Shown here piece after piece: positions 48,501 through 61,079 of a DNA stretch of 64,000 nt. How positions within the stretch are numbered: the stretch's first letter is position 1; each line of letters opens with the position of its first letter. A program made the position numbers and the translations under genes. The notes below the pieces were generated by a model that was not told the DNA's origin, did no database searches, and saw nothing but the letters and a program-made list of their open reading frames with translations. This DNA is from Tetranychus cinnabarinus (Eukaryota > Arthropoda > Arachnida > Trombidiformes > Tetranychidae): NCBI GenBank assembly GCA_022266195.1, contig WHVY01000002.1, forward strand, positions 139,001 through 203,000. The letters are read 5' to 3'.

Positions 48501-51500
48501 AACATTCAACTTGTCATATTGAATGGAAACTTTTATTTCTTCCTTTTCCAACATTACCATCTTCATGGTAACAATCCAAGAATTCAATTTCTTTATCATT
48601 ATCCTTTAAGATTTCCATTGCTAAACATAATCAGAAGCCAAAGCCAAACTGAATTTGAACCTTTCTTTTTATTCTGACATTAAAATTCCTATGGATTTAT
48701 GATAATAGGAAAACAAAATTGAATGTCAATCTTATTCAACATTATATTCATAAAATTTACTCCTTGATTCAAAACAATCAAGTTACAGTTGAACAAAAAT
48801 AATACAGAAAAAAGACAAAAAAGATTAAATTGAATTTACTTTGATTGTCTTCTTCAATTTTTTTCATCTTTTCCTCTCTTCTCTTCCATATCATCATCAT
48901 TCTCATCCTTTCGTTACCTTATTCACCCCTGAGTATCATTGGTACTTATTCAGTTGAATTTTATCATTGAAACTCTTACGTGACACAAATAACATCTATC
49001 AACATATCCTTTGTGAGAATGGAGCAAAAATAAATAAAGAAAATGTTTGAAAAATGAATGATTTTTCATTCCATTCTTTTTCATCATTATCATGTTGATT
49101 TTTCTTCTTCATCATCATTACAATTCTCATCTTCTCCATCTCATCTGACAACAACAAATTTAATTCAACTGTAATAATATTGTCTGGGAAAGGAAAAGAT
49201 ATAAATCACTTGCAGGTAAACTGTGATTTAATATTTTCTCGCTAACATTTTATTCCTTCAATGAGAAGTGAAACTTTCAACATGATCATCATCATGATAA
49301 CATGTTGTTTCTATCATCATCTTTTCTTCTGTTTGCATAACTGCATAAAATAATAACAGAATCGTTGCTTGTTTCATTTTTATTCATGTCAATTGCGAGA
49401 TTTTTACTTCAATTGACAATGCAAACAACGAAAATGAAAATTGAAAGGAATCATGTTAATATTGATTGTTTCAATTGCTCAAAGTCAATAATTTAACTTT
49501 CACTTTCCAGCATTTCAATGAAGACACTTTTCAAGATTATAATGAATCTGAAGAAATGACAGAGAAATGATTGAACCAGATTTAATAAGCATTTGTTCAA
49601 AGTGAAATTATAGTAATTTAAAGTTGAGTCAATCAACATTTCACTTTACATTTAAAATCATTGACTAATGTTGACTGATGTAAATACAAATGTAAAGATT
49701 GAAATGATTCACTTGATCTCAGTTGTGTGAGTTATTGACTCAACTTTGGTGTTTCCCTTTGATAAATGACGCTTCAAAATGATTAGTTGATTGTTATTAA
49801 AAGTTGAAAGTGAAAGCAAATGATAAATATAAACAGGTAAGAAATGGAAGGAATTGTTGCAATTTGCTTCAGTCAATCATATCAAATGTATCAGGGCGTA
49901 AAATAGGCAGGAATGCGCTCAAGATGAACAAGAGGATGAGGAAGAAGATGATGGGCATGATGAGGATGGAAACATAAATAAAAGGTAAAAGTTTGAAGAG
50001 TTGAAAGAGATAAGAATAAAATATCTACTGAAAACAATCAACTTATCCTGGCTCATTGAGCCATTCAGATGATGAAGATGATGATGAAGCCACGGAGGTT
50101 TTGTTTTTGTTGATAAACTTGAATCATGATGCATCACAATCAATGAAAAACACAAAAGGAAAACTGATTACTCGGTAAATAAACGTTCTTGATATTAAGC
50201 CATAAAAGGTGGATCAATGAGGGTGATGCAGGGTGGAGGGTGAAGGGATGACCACTTGATGAGGCCGCTATTGTTGACCAGAAGTTGGATGAGAATAGAA
50301 AAAAAAAACGGGAGAAAATAAATAAATGGCAAACTTTGATTTATGATGAGAAATGAAGGTGGAGATGAATGTAATCATGTTTAAAGGTGAAAAGATGAAT
50401 TGAATTGTTTAATCTGCAAATGAAAAGTGATCCTTATTGTTATCACATTGAAATCGTTAAAATGGAAACCTTTTCATGTTCATCTTTCATCCAACAACAA
50501 GCTTCTAGTTTGACTCGTTTCACCATTTTTTATTATTACAATCAAACATTGATTTAATTCATTTATCATCAAGGCTGTCTTTTCATGCTCAATGTGCTTC
50601 ATCAAAATGAAGCAAATGTCATTAAACTTGTCAATATCGCGTTGGGTTCACTTTTCACAGAAAAGCGTAAAATAACCCAAATTTGGTTCCATTTTAAAGC
50701 TATGTAAATTGGACTCTGGGTTTGACTTTTACTATTATGTTTGGTTACTATTTAATTATATTCAACTGATCAGTTGATTGTTGGATAAACAAGTTTAATT
50801 TGAAATGATTTGTTGGGAAAATAAAATGTGAAAAGAGGAGAAACACGCAAAAATCAAATTTGCTTATTTTTTCAACGCAAAGTTTAAATTTTTGTTGCTT
50901 TAACAGACAAATTGCCATTGAAATTGGTGTAATCAATGTTAAGGTAACATGAAAAGGTAAAAGTGAAAAGTTAATTGTGTTTATTTTGTTTAAGTGGCAT
51001 TTCCGTTTAGATAGTAGCCTTAATGAATCAAATTAACATTCATTCATCAAGTTGAATCATTATTCTGACTCCTTCCTTTATAATGTATCATCTTACATGA
51101 TTATCATTCATTGAAATCATTCTAGCATCTCTCATAGACACAATAGATTAACATTAGATTATAACAATAAGATGGTTCAGATGTTGCCTTATTAGTGTCA
51201 AAATAGTTCATGATCAAGTTTAATGTTACCTTCAATTCGATATCGTTAATTGAGCCACTGATTTGTTCAAAAATCCAAGTGATCTTCAATCAACTGAATG
51301 CCAGTCTTCATTAGTGATCTAAGGTTGAGAGTAATTTTTATTGAGTTAAGATTAATCAAATAATCATTGAGGGTAACTTTACATGTTAGCATTCAAGATT
51401 TGTATTCAAGTTCCATATCTAGCCTGTTTTATCCATTCTTGAGTTTTATTGAGATTGTACGAAATCTGTGATTAGCTGATATCATTGTTATTGCTTCTAA

Positions 51501-51780
51501 TTGCGCGATCATGAATCTAAATAAAAGAATCAGAAATTGGTCTCTATCATCTGTTAGTATTTCGCTTTTTATGATGCATTCCAAATTTCTAATCAAGATT
51601 TAATTTCAAACTATTCATAATATCTGCAGCATTTTAATCAATCTCTTTGTGCTGTAACCTGAAAATTACCAAAAATCCGAGGTTCTTTTGATGTTAGAGC
51701 TGCCATCTAGGTATTCAATGTAGAATTAAGTATTTTTTCTTTGGTTTTTTATTCTTGTTTTTTTATACTTAATGTTAAAC
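36521..51780. other. 15-kb stretch without a supportable gene
   Basis: Read on both strands, it shows many ATG/GAAGAT/TCTTCT simple runs that make long low-complexity frames, and no exon with matched splice sites and balanced composition. The least repetitive open frame is at 47023-47412 (listed separately). It may hold introns or regulatory DNA of flanking genes, or non-coding transcripts. There are no tRNA-like T-loop signatures. Confidence 0.4.
47023..47412 (+). CDS. doubtful small membrane-protein frame
   Basis: 129 residues from an ATG, with two hydrophobic stretches (FPMVIHFILILALIFIFPPL and a Leu/Phe/Ser run). The last ~35 residues (SMIDEIGTAALFQSEWTQVN) look balanced. Much of the frame is TC-rich simple DNA that lacks stops by composition, so chance is likely. 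There is no similarity I recognise and no promoter. Confidence 0.15.
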   Translation: MKLDPKTIFLSFSLSKNRIIFPMVIHFILILALIFIFPPLLLITIIIIPDDKTLWMIYSAIVKSTSTNYEHCNCSFLLFFFVLLHLLHSLLSSSFCSSSNPSNHSKSMIDEIGTAALFQSEWTQVNTQF

Positions 51781-52170
51781 ATGGCTTACTGTAAACAAAT
51801 AGGTAAAGATCGTATTATTATTTCTACTCCTGAAGAATTATCTCAAAAAAGCAAAATAAAACTTCCTGAACCAAAACCTGAAGATCGTGAGCCTGGCTTA
51901 ATCCTACCAAATGGTGAAATTAACTGGAACTGCCCTTGTATCGGAGGAATGGCGTCTGGTCCATGTGCATGGCAATTTCGTGAAGCCTTTTCCTGTTTTC
52001 GGCAAAGTGAATCAGAGAATCGAGGAATGGAATGTGTAGAGAAATTCGCAGTTTTACAAGATTGTATGTCTAATTACCCAAATTTATATCCCAAAAGAGA
52101 TGATGATAGTGAAGAAGATCTCAATGCTGCTATCGGTGTGAACAAAAGTGATGTAGAAAATGCAAGTTGA
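51781..52170 (+). CDS. CHCHD4: Mia40/CHCHD4, mitochondrial intermembrane-space oxidoreductase
   Basis: A single exon of 129 residues. The start is the second of two close ATGs (51781, context aaacATGG), because MAYCKQIGKDRII lines up with the family's usual MSYCRQ-type N terminus; using 51772 adds three residues. The redox-active CPC is at 51-53 and two CX9C pairs at C62/C72 and C85/C95, in the family block NWNCPCIGGMASGPC. The protein takes in cysteine-rich proteins through the outer membrane, oxidises them in the intermembrane space, and is re-oxidised by the Erv1/ALR oxidase. It lacks the N-terminal membrane anchor of yeast Mia40, as in other animals. The tail is acidic. All key cysteines are present. 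Confidence 0.97.
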   Translation: MAYCKQIGKDRIIISTPEELSQKSKIKLPEPKPEDREPGLILPNGEINWNCPCIGGMASGPCAWQFREAFSCFRQSESENRGMECVEKFAVLQDCMSNYPNLYPKRDDDSEEDLNAAIGVNKSDVENAS

Positions 52171-52706
52171 AATAATTTATTTCAAGTTAGACTTAATTTT
52201 TGTATTTTTGATATAGAATTGCATTTATAGACTGATTGCTTATGCATTATGTTGATTAAAATTTAAAATGGAACCCAAAACTTAAAATTGACTAAAATTG
52301 CTTGATAAATAACCTGTATTGTTATTTACACTATACCGCTTACGATAAAATACCAGATAATGAGAATCAACTTTTCCTAAATAAGGAGGAATCAAATCAA
52401 TTTAATTTTATTCTTGATTTTCCAACAAATAAAACTCAAAAAATTTGCAAAAAAATTTAGCTTGAATTTGATTTATCAAAGAAGATTGGAAATCATGAAA
52501 ATAAGCTGCCCGGCGAATAGTGTAAATAGGCTATTTCAAGGTATTCTATCACATATGGTACTTGACTCTATCTTGAAAGCTGCTTTGTTTTCTTGTGTCA
52601 AAACAAAATTATTTTTCCATTTTTAAATCAGGTCTTCATTTCTTCTGTTACCTTTCCTTGCTATTTTGATTATTAACTTGTTCTTTGTGATATTCTAATT
52701 AGTGAG
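52171..52706. other. short gap between CHCHD4 and TFIIA gamma
   Basis: AATAAA at 52428-52433 may end the CHCHD4 transcript. The stretch around 52490-52540, with a possible donor (TTCAAG|GTATTC) and an acceptor TTCTAATTAG just before the TFIIA start, could be a 5' UTR exon and intron of the next gene. Confidence 0.4.
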
Positions 52707-53119
52707 ATGAGCTATCAACTTTATCGTAACACCACTTTAGGACACACTCTGCAAGAGAGTCTGGATGAGTTTGTTCAATGCAATCAGATAACCCCACAGT
52801 TGGCTCTTAAGATTTTGGTTCAATTTGACAAATCAGTCAATGTTGCTTTGGCTAGTAAAGTTAAAACAAGGTTAACTTTTAAGGTAATATTAGATATTAG
52901 ACTATATATTCTTAATACCCACGTGCAGTAAAGCTAATGATATCTGTTGATTCTTTTTAGGCTGGCCATCTCAGGACATATCGATTTTGTGACAATGTAT
53001 GGACCTTAGTGCTGAAAGATGTTGAATTTAGAGAAGCCCAAGAACTGATCAAAGTCGATAATGTAAAAATAGTCGCTTGTGATGGCAAAAGTCCTAATAT
53101 CAGGGATGAGAGAGATTGA
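52707..53119 (+). CDS. TfIIA-S: transcription initiation factor IIA, gamma (small) subunit
   Basis: The exons are 52707-52883 and 52961-53119, with a phase-0 intron of 77 bp, giving 111 residues against about 106-110 in other animals. MSYQLYRNTTLGHTLQESLDE is the conserved N-terminal four-helix-bundle part. After the intron, LRTYRFCDNVWTLVLKDVEF and ELIKVDNVKIVACDGK form the beta-barrel part that contacts TBP and the TATA element. With the alpha/beta subunit it stabilises TBP on promoters in the nucleus. The sequence is complete and ordinary. The gene lies 536 bp downstream of CHCHD4 on the same strand, with its own poly(A) signal. Confidence 0.97.
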
Positions 53120-53197
53120 AAAAAGCCATTGTAGCCAGAGAGAGACTAACTACCTAGGTAGAGTTACTGGTTAAACTAATTAATGTGAATCTTTGTA

Positions 53198-53203
53198 AAT
53201 AAA
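53198..53203 (+). terminator. poly(A) signal AATAAA of the TFIIA gamma gene
   Basis: It lies 78 bases after the stop codon, a normal spacing, and is the only AATAAA close by. Confidence 0.7.
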
Positions 53204-55013
53204 GCTTTTCATAAATATCTGATAATTCATTATTTTTAAAAATTTTCATTCTAAACTTCCAATGATGAATTAAAGATCGAATCAAGATGGCAAATAATTG
53301 TTACTATGGAAATCATGTATCGTTATTTCATTTTTAGTTAAATTTTTCAATTGAGTGTTATCTTTGTATAAACTTTTTTCAATGGAATCGACTTCCAAAC
53401 AGATCCACAATTATCGTTTGATGCAGTTCTATAGAAACTACTTTTATCAAAATTTAATTGACTCAATTTTTTAGATACACTAATTTAGTCTGTCCGGTAA
53501 ACTTATTTAAAGAAACATGTTAAATGACAGTTGAAAGCTGCTCGATGAATTTTGATTTTGACTGAAAAACTAAAAGACATTCCCATCTTCAAATATAATC
53601 ATGATTTCTCGAGTTGACCTTTAATTATTTCTATCGTTTCTTGATTAACACTTGTCATTTAATAACTTCAATAGTAATTAATGACTAACATACAATGTGA
53701 AAGTTCCAATTAATTGATTTTTGCTTTTTTCTGGTAAAATAGAAAGGAAAGACAGAAACTGATCGAAAACTAATGATTGATAAATTGTATCTTGTGCAAT
53801 TAACTAAAATCTGTTTTGATCGGGATTCCCCTTCAACATTAAAAATAAATCACTTCATCTCTACAATCAAAAAGTAGCCATTTTGATAGTAAAATGTTCA
53901 AAATATAATCGATAAATTAATTTAAATAAACGAAATGAATCTTATTGATTAAAGCGGTAAACTAATGGTAAAATGTAACAACAATTGTTTTTATACACGA
54001 GACTGTTAATTATGATTATGGTTGACACACTAATGAAAATTTCAGGGACAACAGACTCATCAATCAGTCAAACTACAATCTAATCCAATGTATACAATTA
54101 ACAATGATTGTTCAACTTGACTCTCGTTCAATCTTTTTATTGATTTGAAATAACCTAATGATATTAAAGTAATGAAAAGCAAGACAATGAGTTTTAATGA
54201 TGAACCAAAAATCAGTGGTTATGTTAGATACAAATTGAATAACAATTATAAACATGTAATTGTTAAAGGGTCAAGGTTTTGATTCTAGTTTAATACCAAC
54301 CTGTTAATCAACATAAACATCATTATGATGGTGATTGACTGGTTGTCTAAACCAATGCTGGTTATCATCATCTCATCATTTCTTGTAATTAACTCTTACA
54401 TTAGAGATGATTCTTGATTAACCGATTTCTCGATTGTAACCCAAATTTGCTCTAAATAGTCACTAAACTTCATCTGTTCAGATTGTTTAATTTGGATAAA
54501 ATTATTTACAATCCTTGACTGTTCACTGTTGGTTCAGTTAGAGTCAGCTGATCAAACTTTTATTACATCAATTAATAGAATCAATTGCTTTTTCCATTTC
54601 ATGTTCCACAAAATAATGTTAACCAGTATTTGGATGGAAATTTTCATCATTTTTATTTCTTCGCTGGATGATTATCATGATGATCAATGAAATGTTACTA
54701 AGTTTTGTCTTCAATTCAATTACAACTGTCATTTCATCAACATCTAACTCAATAAATCAACATATTTATAACAAGTGGCTCACTCTGTAATTATATTGCT
54801 TATTGATCAAACCCTTATTATTGTTATTATGAGCGTTATTCAACGTCAACATTTTTGCTGTCTTCAGCACAAGTAGTGACTCTTTGTCACCATTAGTTTA
54901 ATTTGTCTGTCAATTGGAAATAATGCAAATATTCATCAAATTCAACTTTTAATTTGTGATTTGTGATGAATAACTAATTATTTTCATTATTTGTATTCAA
55001 CTGTTTTTAAACC
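53204..55013. other. intergenic DNA before the TBC gene
   Basis: AT-rich, with no exon or repeat of note. It should contain the promoter of the TBC gene, but no TATA box or initiator stands out near 55014. Confidence 0.45.
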
Positions 55014-58000
55014 ATGGACATTCCATTGAGCTATTTACATATTGATCCAAATAACAATCAAAATCCCAATAATGCTGACAACAACAAACTAACACCAATT
55101 CAAAAGTATGTTTCATCTAAATTGTGGTCCAGTAAACGCTCAACAGCAGCAAACAAACAATCATCGGCATCAAATCAGTCAGCCACAATGAAACGTCGTG
55201 ATCAACATCATTATCAACGTTACCGGTCAGGATCATCATCAGACTCAGCAATTACTCTGTAAGTTGATTGTTGCTCCAAGTTATTCTAGAGGCTAATCCA
55301 TTAATGTCCTGTGTCCATGTATTGTCTGCTTTATCAGTGACAGTCCAATTGATGATGAATCAACGGAATTAAATCATGTTACATCTGATATTGTTGATGA
55401 TTTTAATCAGTTGTCATACCATTTCATTACAATGGCTCTTGAAGATGAAGTAAGTTAAGAAGTTAATTCATCTTTTCCACGTTTTCGTAAAACCTTTATT
55501 TATAATCAATAGTTGATTTTAATCATTTTGCTTACTTCTAATTCAATTAGACATTTCTTCATTCAGATAGATTCAATCAAATGATACCCATAATCAAAGT
55601 TCATTGTGATCCTAATCGTTCAGAATGTAAAGGTTCAGCTAACTGTGATCAATTCGGTTTCATCAAAGAAACAGCCAAAGATGAGAAAGATCAACTGATT
55701 GACATGATAAATTCAATCAACAACTATCGAGCCAACAAATTGTGGACCATTGGTTGTGCTAATTTGAAATATCTTATTCGAGAATATGGAGTTCCAAATG
55801 AGTTACGATCCCAAGTTTGGATGGCTTTTATCCAGGCAAAATTAGGTCAACAATATGATGTAAGTTTCCTTAATTTGTTTACAATTTAATTATCAAGTCA
55901 AAAGTTCGTTGCCGTTCTTGATATGCCAACAATCATACCATAATTTATCTGCACGTCTATTATTCGTTTATCATTGATTGTTGTTAACTATCACATTTTG
56001 GTTTCATTGTAGCCATAAACAGGACAATTAAAAGAGCAATTTCCTTCGATACATGAATCTGTCCAATTTATAAGCTTCAACTCTGATAATTTTATATTGC
56101 CTTTGCCAAAAGTTGAGTTCATTTGATTTTGAGTCAAAAGATGGAGCAAACGTGAGTTGCGTTTACCAGAAAGTATAGGATCCGCATGTCGGCATTTCCT
56201 ATATAGTGACCTTCCAGATCAAGTAGTCTTGTAATCTTGCTCAAGTAGATTCATTGAAATGACCGCTTAGTTGTATGGCTTTAAGTTATACAAGTTGTAA
56301 AATTTGTTTTCCATTGATATCTCTAGATATAGATCTGTTGAGAAATAGAAAGAAAATTAGTTTCTCCAATAACTAGACTTGAGTTATAAGGGTGAAATTG
56401 GAAAGTAATTCAAAGCTGATTTCATGGAGTGTTGTTAGTTCTAATTGGGTTAAATTATACCTTCAAAACAGTTAGATGCTGATCAATCAGCTTGAGAAAT
56501 AAAGTAAAATTTCTCATCAAAATTAGCATACTGAAATACTTATTCAAATAATGTTTAATCAATTCCTTATGAACTGATATATACTGTATAAACTGTAGAG
56601 TATATGAATAAGCATCTTTTCACCAAATTTATAGTCATAGTAATTCGATCACAAACATCAGTCAAATAGGTTTTTGTTTTTCTTGACTTTACCTTCTGAA
56701 ATAGATTTATCTAGAAATCAATTTGTAATAATTTGTTTCACAAGTCAATCGTGAATTACCAGGTGTAGACTCGTCCTCCAATTTACGAACCATAAGAAGC
56801 CTCCAGAGTTTTATTTCCAAATTTTCTGTTAAACACATGAAATTCGATTCAAAAAATAACCAAAAAGATCTATTTCATTGATGATACTTACATATTTCAG
56901 CCAACTATTCAATTAAAAGACGATTTCCTTCCAGAATAGCCATAAATGATGAATAAAGTTGAACCAATAATTAAACCGTCTTGATTTACGATTGACTGAG
57001 GTTAATCATTGAGTTAACTGAAGCACATAAATTGAAAAAGACGCCATACATATCATGTGTATTGAGACAATAGAGGGGTCATCACCTAATTAAGCCTGTG
57101 TTAGCTTCAATAACTTTCAGGGCAACTTTTAAGTTTACAATTGCAGTTTACAACAAAAGAAGTAAAAGCATAGAAATCGAAAACATTTTTTTCTTTTCCT
57201 TGTTGGGTGTTGTCCATGTTATGTTTATTTATGGTCAAGCAATCATTGATTATCCCTCATTTTGGGCACCAAAAAGTGACACGAGTCAAGCTCAAGTAAG
57301 CTTCCGACATGAAAAGGCAACCTTTTCTTAAAGGAAGTGAAATTGATTCACAGGAAATTAGCTTAAAACTCACCCAGAAATTGTATCAAAATGGGTTATT
57401 TAATAACAATCTTGATTAATTCACTTAATTGTGTTCCTTTTCCTTGTTTTCTTTGGTTATCAAAATAATCTCATAAGATGGTAACATTACTTCAATTGAT
57501 TTGTAATAGCATTTAAATGGACTCGGAAATACCTTACCTTAATTTAGGTTTTGTAAATAATAGAGGTAACAGTGGAGGTTAAAGGTTACTCTTGTTAACC
57601 TTTGTTATTACCATTAATAACCTTACCTTTGGTTACCTTCCGTCAAGGAGTCACTTTATTTTTAAGGAGTTACTTTTGCTTTGCATAACAAAAAAAACAA
57701 GAAGTTATGATAACAGGTAAATCCAATGTAACTAGATAATCAAGTAACTCTGTTGTTCCGGAAATAGATTGGCCTTGTATTATTTTGTTTCCGATCGGAA
57801 CGGGCTTAACCCGAAATGATGAGGCGTTGTCTTCTTGTAGGTAGATTGTGATGACTCAATTGTGACAATCAAATCTTTGATTGTTTCACCATTTCTCGAG
57901 TAAAACCAACTTTCTTGCTTCCAATGTTGATCCAATTCAATCTTACCTACCATAAGTAAGGCAACAATTTACAAAATTACATAATTTAAGTCTCAATTGT

Positions 58001-60352
58001 TCAGTCATTTTACTTTTTGGATTATCAAAGTTGGTAGTTCAAATAATATAGAAATCAAAATATAAATCATTTCTGTTGAATTCTTGTGAATTTATGTAAC
58101 TTTATTTGAAGGTAACTCATTAATTGTTTGCCAAGCTAATTTTTCAACTTTAGAGCTATTTTCTAGATGATTTGAAAATTAGGGAACCTGATTGAGCTTT
58201 TGAGTATTTAATTGTTTTGTTTTTCATAGTTTATAGTTAAATCTTTGAGTTTTTTGACATTTAAATTCAATAATTTACCAGAAATTGTTATTTTACTTAC
58301 AATTAAAGCTGTTTACTTGAAAACAAATTCTGTTGATTCCTAACAATCACTAAATCTACTTGATCTTTAACATTTCAAGTATGCAAACAGTAAACAACAA
58401 TTAGATTATTGTAATTTTAAGAAAATTTAAACACTCGAATTTGATGATTAAATTAATTTAATTTAACCAATAAAAGTGAACATGAAAGGTTGGCCGAAGG
58501 AAAACCTATGAAAAGTATTTATTTACAATAAAATGTTAACTGTTTACAACAATTGATGAAACGGGATGAAAAGTGACCTGAAAGCGAAGGTGAAGATGAA
58601 GAGGAGCAGATGAGACAGAGTAATGTACCAATGTAAATGGGTGCGGTTGTGACAGTGTGAGTATTGAGGCTATCAGGCCATATGAATTTTGGTCTACTGA
58701 TTGAACTGGGCCATTGTAACTGCAAAGGTAAAGGTAAAAGTCCCGTTTTTGTGAAAGTCCACCTTGAATTGTCCCTCTTTTATATTCACCTCCTCCTCCT
58801 CCTCCGTCTCTTTCATCTTTAATCATCTTCTAGGTCGTTCAACTTCAAGATGGTTTCACAGTAAAAAGTGATTCCATTGTGTTATAACGGGCAACACAAT
58901 ATAAATAAAATGTGTATTAATATCTAAAGGAATCCCGTTCGCAGTGGAATGGGATTGACACGCGTCTCCAACACCAACAACCATTGTCCTCATCCTCCGC
59001 GTCCTCCTCGTCCCTCTCACTTATCATCTTGCTTATCCTCCTTCGTCCTTGCAAATCGATGATGTTGATGATGATCATAATGAAAGTGGAAAGCAGCCGT
59101 CTTTTCATCCTCTTTATTTTCATCTTCATTTTCATCTTTCCTTTCATCATCAGCTTTCTCCATCTTCAGCTTTTGCCCTTTAAAACTTGTCTCAATCACT
59201 TTTTAATGCTTTTGTTGGCGGGATCCGTTATTGATAATCAAAAGTGAACTCAAGCTGGAAATGCTTTCATTCACCCGTAGGCCATTCCAGGCCACCAATG
59301 ATATTATTTTCATTGGTAGTTGCAATTAAATTCAAGCAAATTGCTCTCATTTGAAAAGCTAATTAGGAACTGAAGGAACATAAAAGCTCAGTCTTTAACT
59401 GTTGGTTAACTGTTATCTGATTTTATTTGATTAAGGAAACGTTCCTTTAATTAATGGTTTTAATGAATTAATGAATGACTCTAATAAACGATCATAACAA
59501 ATGGTTATTCCAATGATAATTTTAATTATGATGAATAAAAAACGACTGCAAAAGCCTTTTGTTGGTTACATCAGATTCACTGCTTAATGGCAGATTCAAA
59601 TTGAAATTTAATTTTCTTCTTTTTTCTATTTTTTGAATTGAAAAGATTGAAAACTTATTGGGTTTAGCACGTGAAGTAACCCTGAATGGAGCCAATGAAT
59701 CAATAATCAAACAGATAGACTTGGATGTGACCAGAACCATGCCTGGCCATATTATGTTTTCAACTGCAACCGGAGTAAGTCTATCCCACGATCAATAATG
59801 ATATCCCATGATAATTGCATGTGTCGATATTCACACGGAATTATGTTTCTCATTTAATTAACCATTTAGTTATCAAAGCTTCGACGGATCCTGATAGCTT
59901 ATTGTATTCATGTTAATCCATTTGTTGGTTATTGCCAAGCAATGAATTTCATTGCAGCTTTGCTTCTTCTCATCTTTCATGGCAATGAAGCTCAATCATT
60001 AATGTGAGCTATTTTTTATCTTTTTTCAAATTCTCATCATTTACTGATTGGTAATTTTCCTCTTCCAGGGGTTTGATTTGCATCATCGATCATTACTTTC
60101 CACCAAACTATTTCGACGAACAATTAACAGGTATAATTTAAATTATAATCACAATACAAACAACATTCTAATCTTATCCATTTGAAACAAGGAGCTCGAT
60201 CAGATCAACTTTTACTTCGCGATTTATTCCAAGAAAGACTGGAATCCGAACAAGACAAAGCTCTATTCAATGGACCACTTTTTGTCCAAATAACCAACTC
60301 ATTGACACTCAATTGGTTCCTCTCCTTATTTCACAATGCAGTACCTTGGCAG
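55014..60352 (+). CDS. TBC-domain Rab GTPase-activating protein, 3' partial
   Basis: Seven exons: 55014-55258, 55338-55449, 55551-55859, 59646-59774, 59870-60003, 60069-60130 and 60192-60352, all GT-AG and phase-matched. They give 384 residues, and the frame remains open at the last donor (GTAAGT). The start accATGG is a strong context. The N-terminal ~120 residues are Asn/Ser-rich. CDQFGFIKE precedes the TBC domain, as in TBC1D2/GRTP1-type proteins. The domain starts with LKYLIREYGVPNELRSQVW. The arginine-finger motif is QIDLDVTR (R252) and the glutamine-finger motif YCQAMN (Q288, with Ala where Gly is usual). Both fingers are intact, so GAP activity on a Rab at vesicle membranes is expected. 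The rest of the domain must lie in exons beyond the window, across an intron of over 3.6 kb. The 59646 acceptor is the least certain junction. Confidence 0.88.
55860..59645 (+). other. 3.8-kb intron 3 of the TBC gene
   Basis: It is far longer than the gene's other internal introns (about 60-100 bp). Around 57540-57660 it has a cluster of GGTTA/TAACC words forming weak inverted repeats. Low-complexity frames occur, but no exon was found that fits phase 0 at both sides. It may carry enhancers. Confidence 0.6.
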
Positions 60353-61079
60353 GTAAGTTGATCTAAAGCAACTCAAATGCTGAAGAAACTCACAAAACCT
60401 TGGATTAGTTTAGATGCGTGTAACGATTTCATGTGTAACAATCAAAGATGAGGAGAGTTGAGGTCACGATGAGCCGTGCCAAAGTTTAACTGATAAACAT
60501 CAATTAACATTGGCCAGTCTAGTTGCAGTTTGTTTCAACTTTAACCTTAACAATCTGTCATCTCTTTTCATCTTTCAATCTCAATCATCTTTAATTGTTA
60601 TTCACTGTTCAATGATATTAAATGGTGAAACAAGGAAAATTTAAATTTAAAAATAGCTTTTATTATCAAAATTGTTTGAAAGGTTTCAAGTAAAAATTTA
60701 AATGAAAAAAGTTAAAAATTAAAATTTGATGAAATGATAAACCTTGAGTTAAGGTTTAATTTTTGATGAGATGAAGATTAAAATGACTTAGGAACCTTCA
60801 ATCAAGACAATAATTTAATTGAAGGAAAAGTGAAAGAAGTTAATTTGACTATAAAATAATTGTCTTTAATTATTTACAATTTAATATGATTCTAGTCGGT
60901 AGCATTTGGTTATCATCATTCTCATCATTCTCATTATTGTCTTCAAGTTAATCACTTTAATCAGGTTGACCTTAAAGGTCTTTAATTGTTGTTGTCTTTT
61001 GTTGCACAAATGATTAGTTGACAGCAAACAGTTAATTCGTAGGAAAAGATTTACAAAATTAATAATCAAGTTGAGACGA
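60353..61079. other. non-coding DNA, start of the next TBC intron
   Basis: It begins with the GTAAGT donor of TBC exon 7. No continuation of the TBC domain was found in this part. The right portion would be the 3' flank of the opposite-strand secreted-protein gene. Confidence 0.5.
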
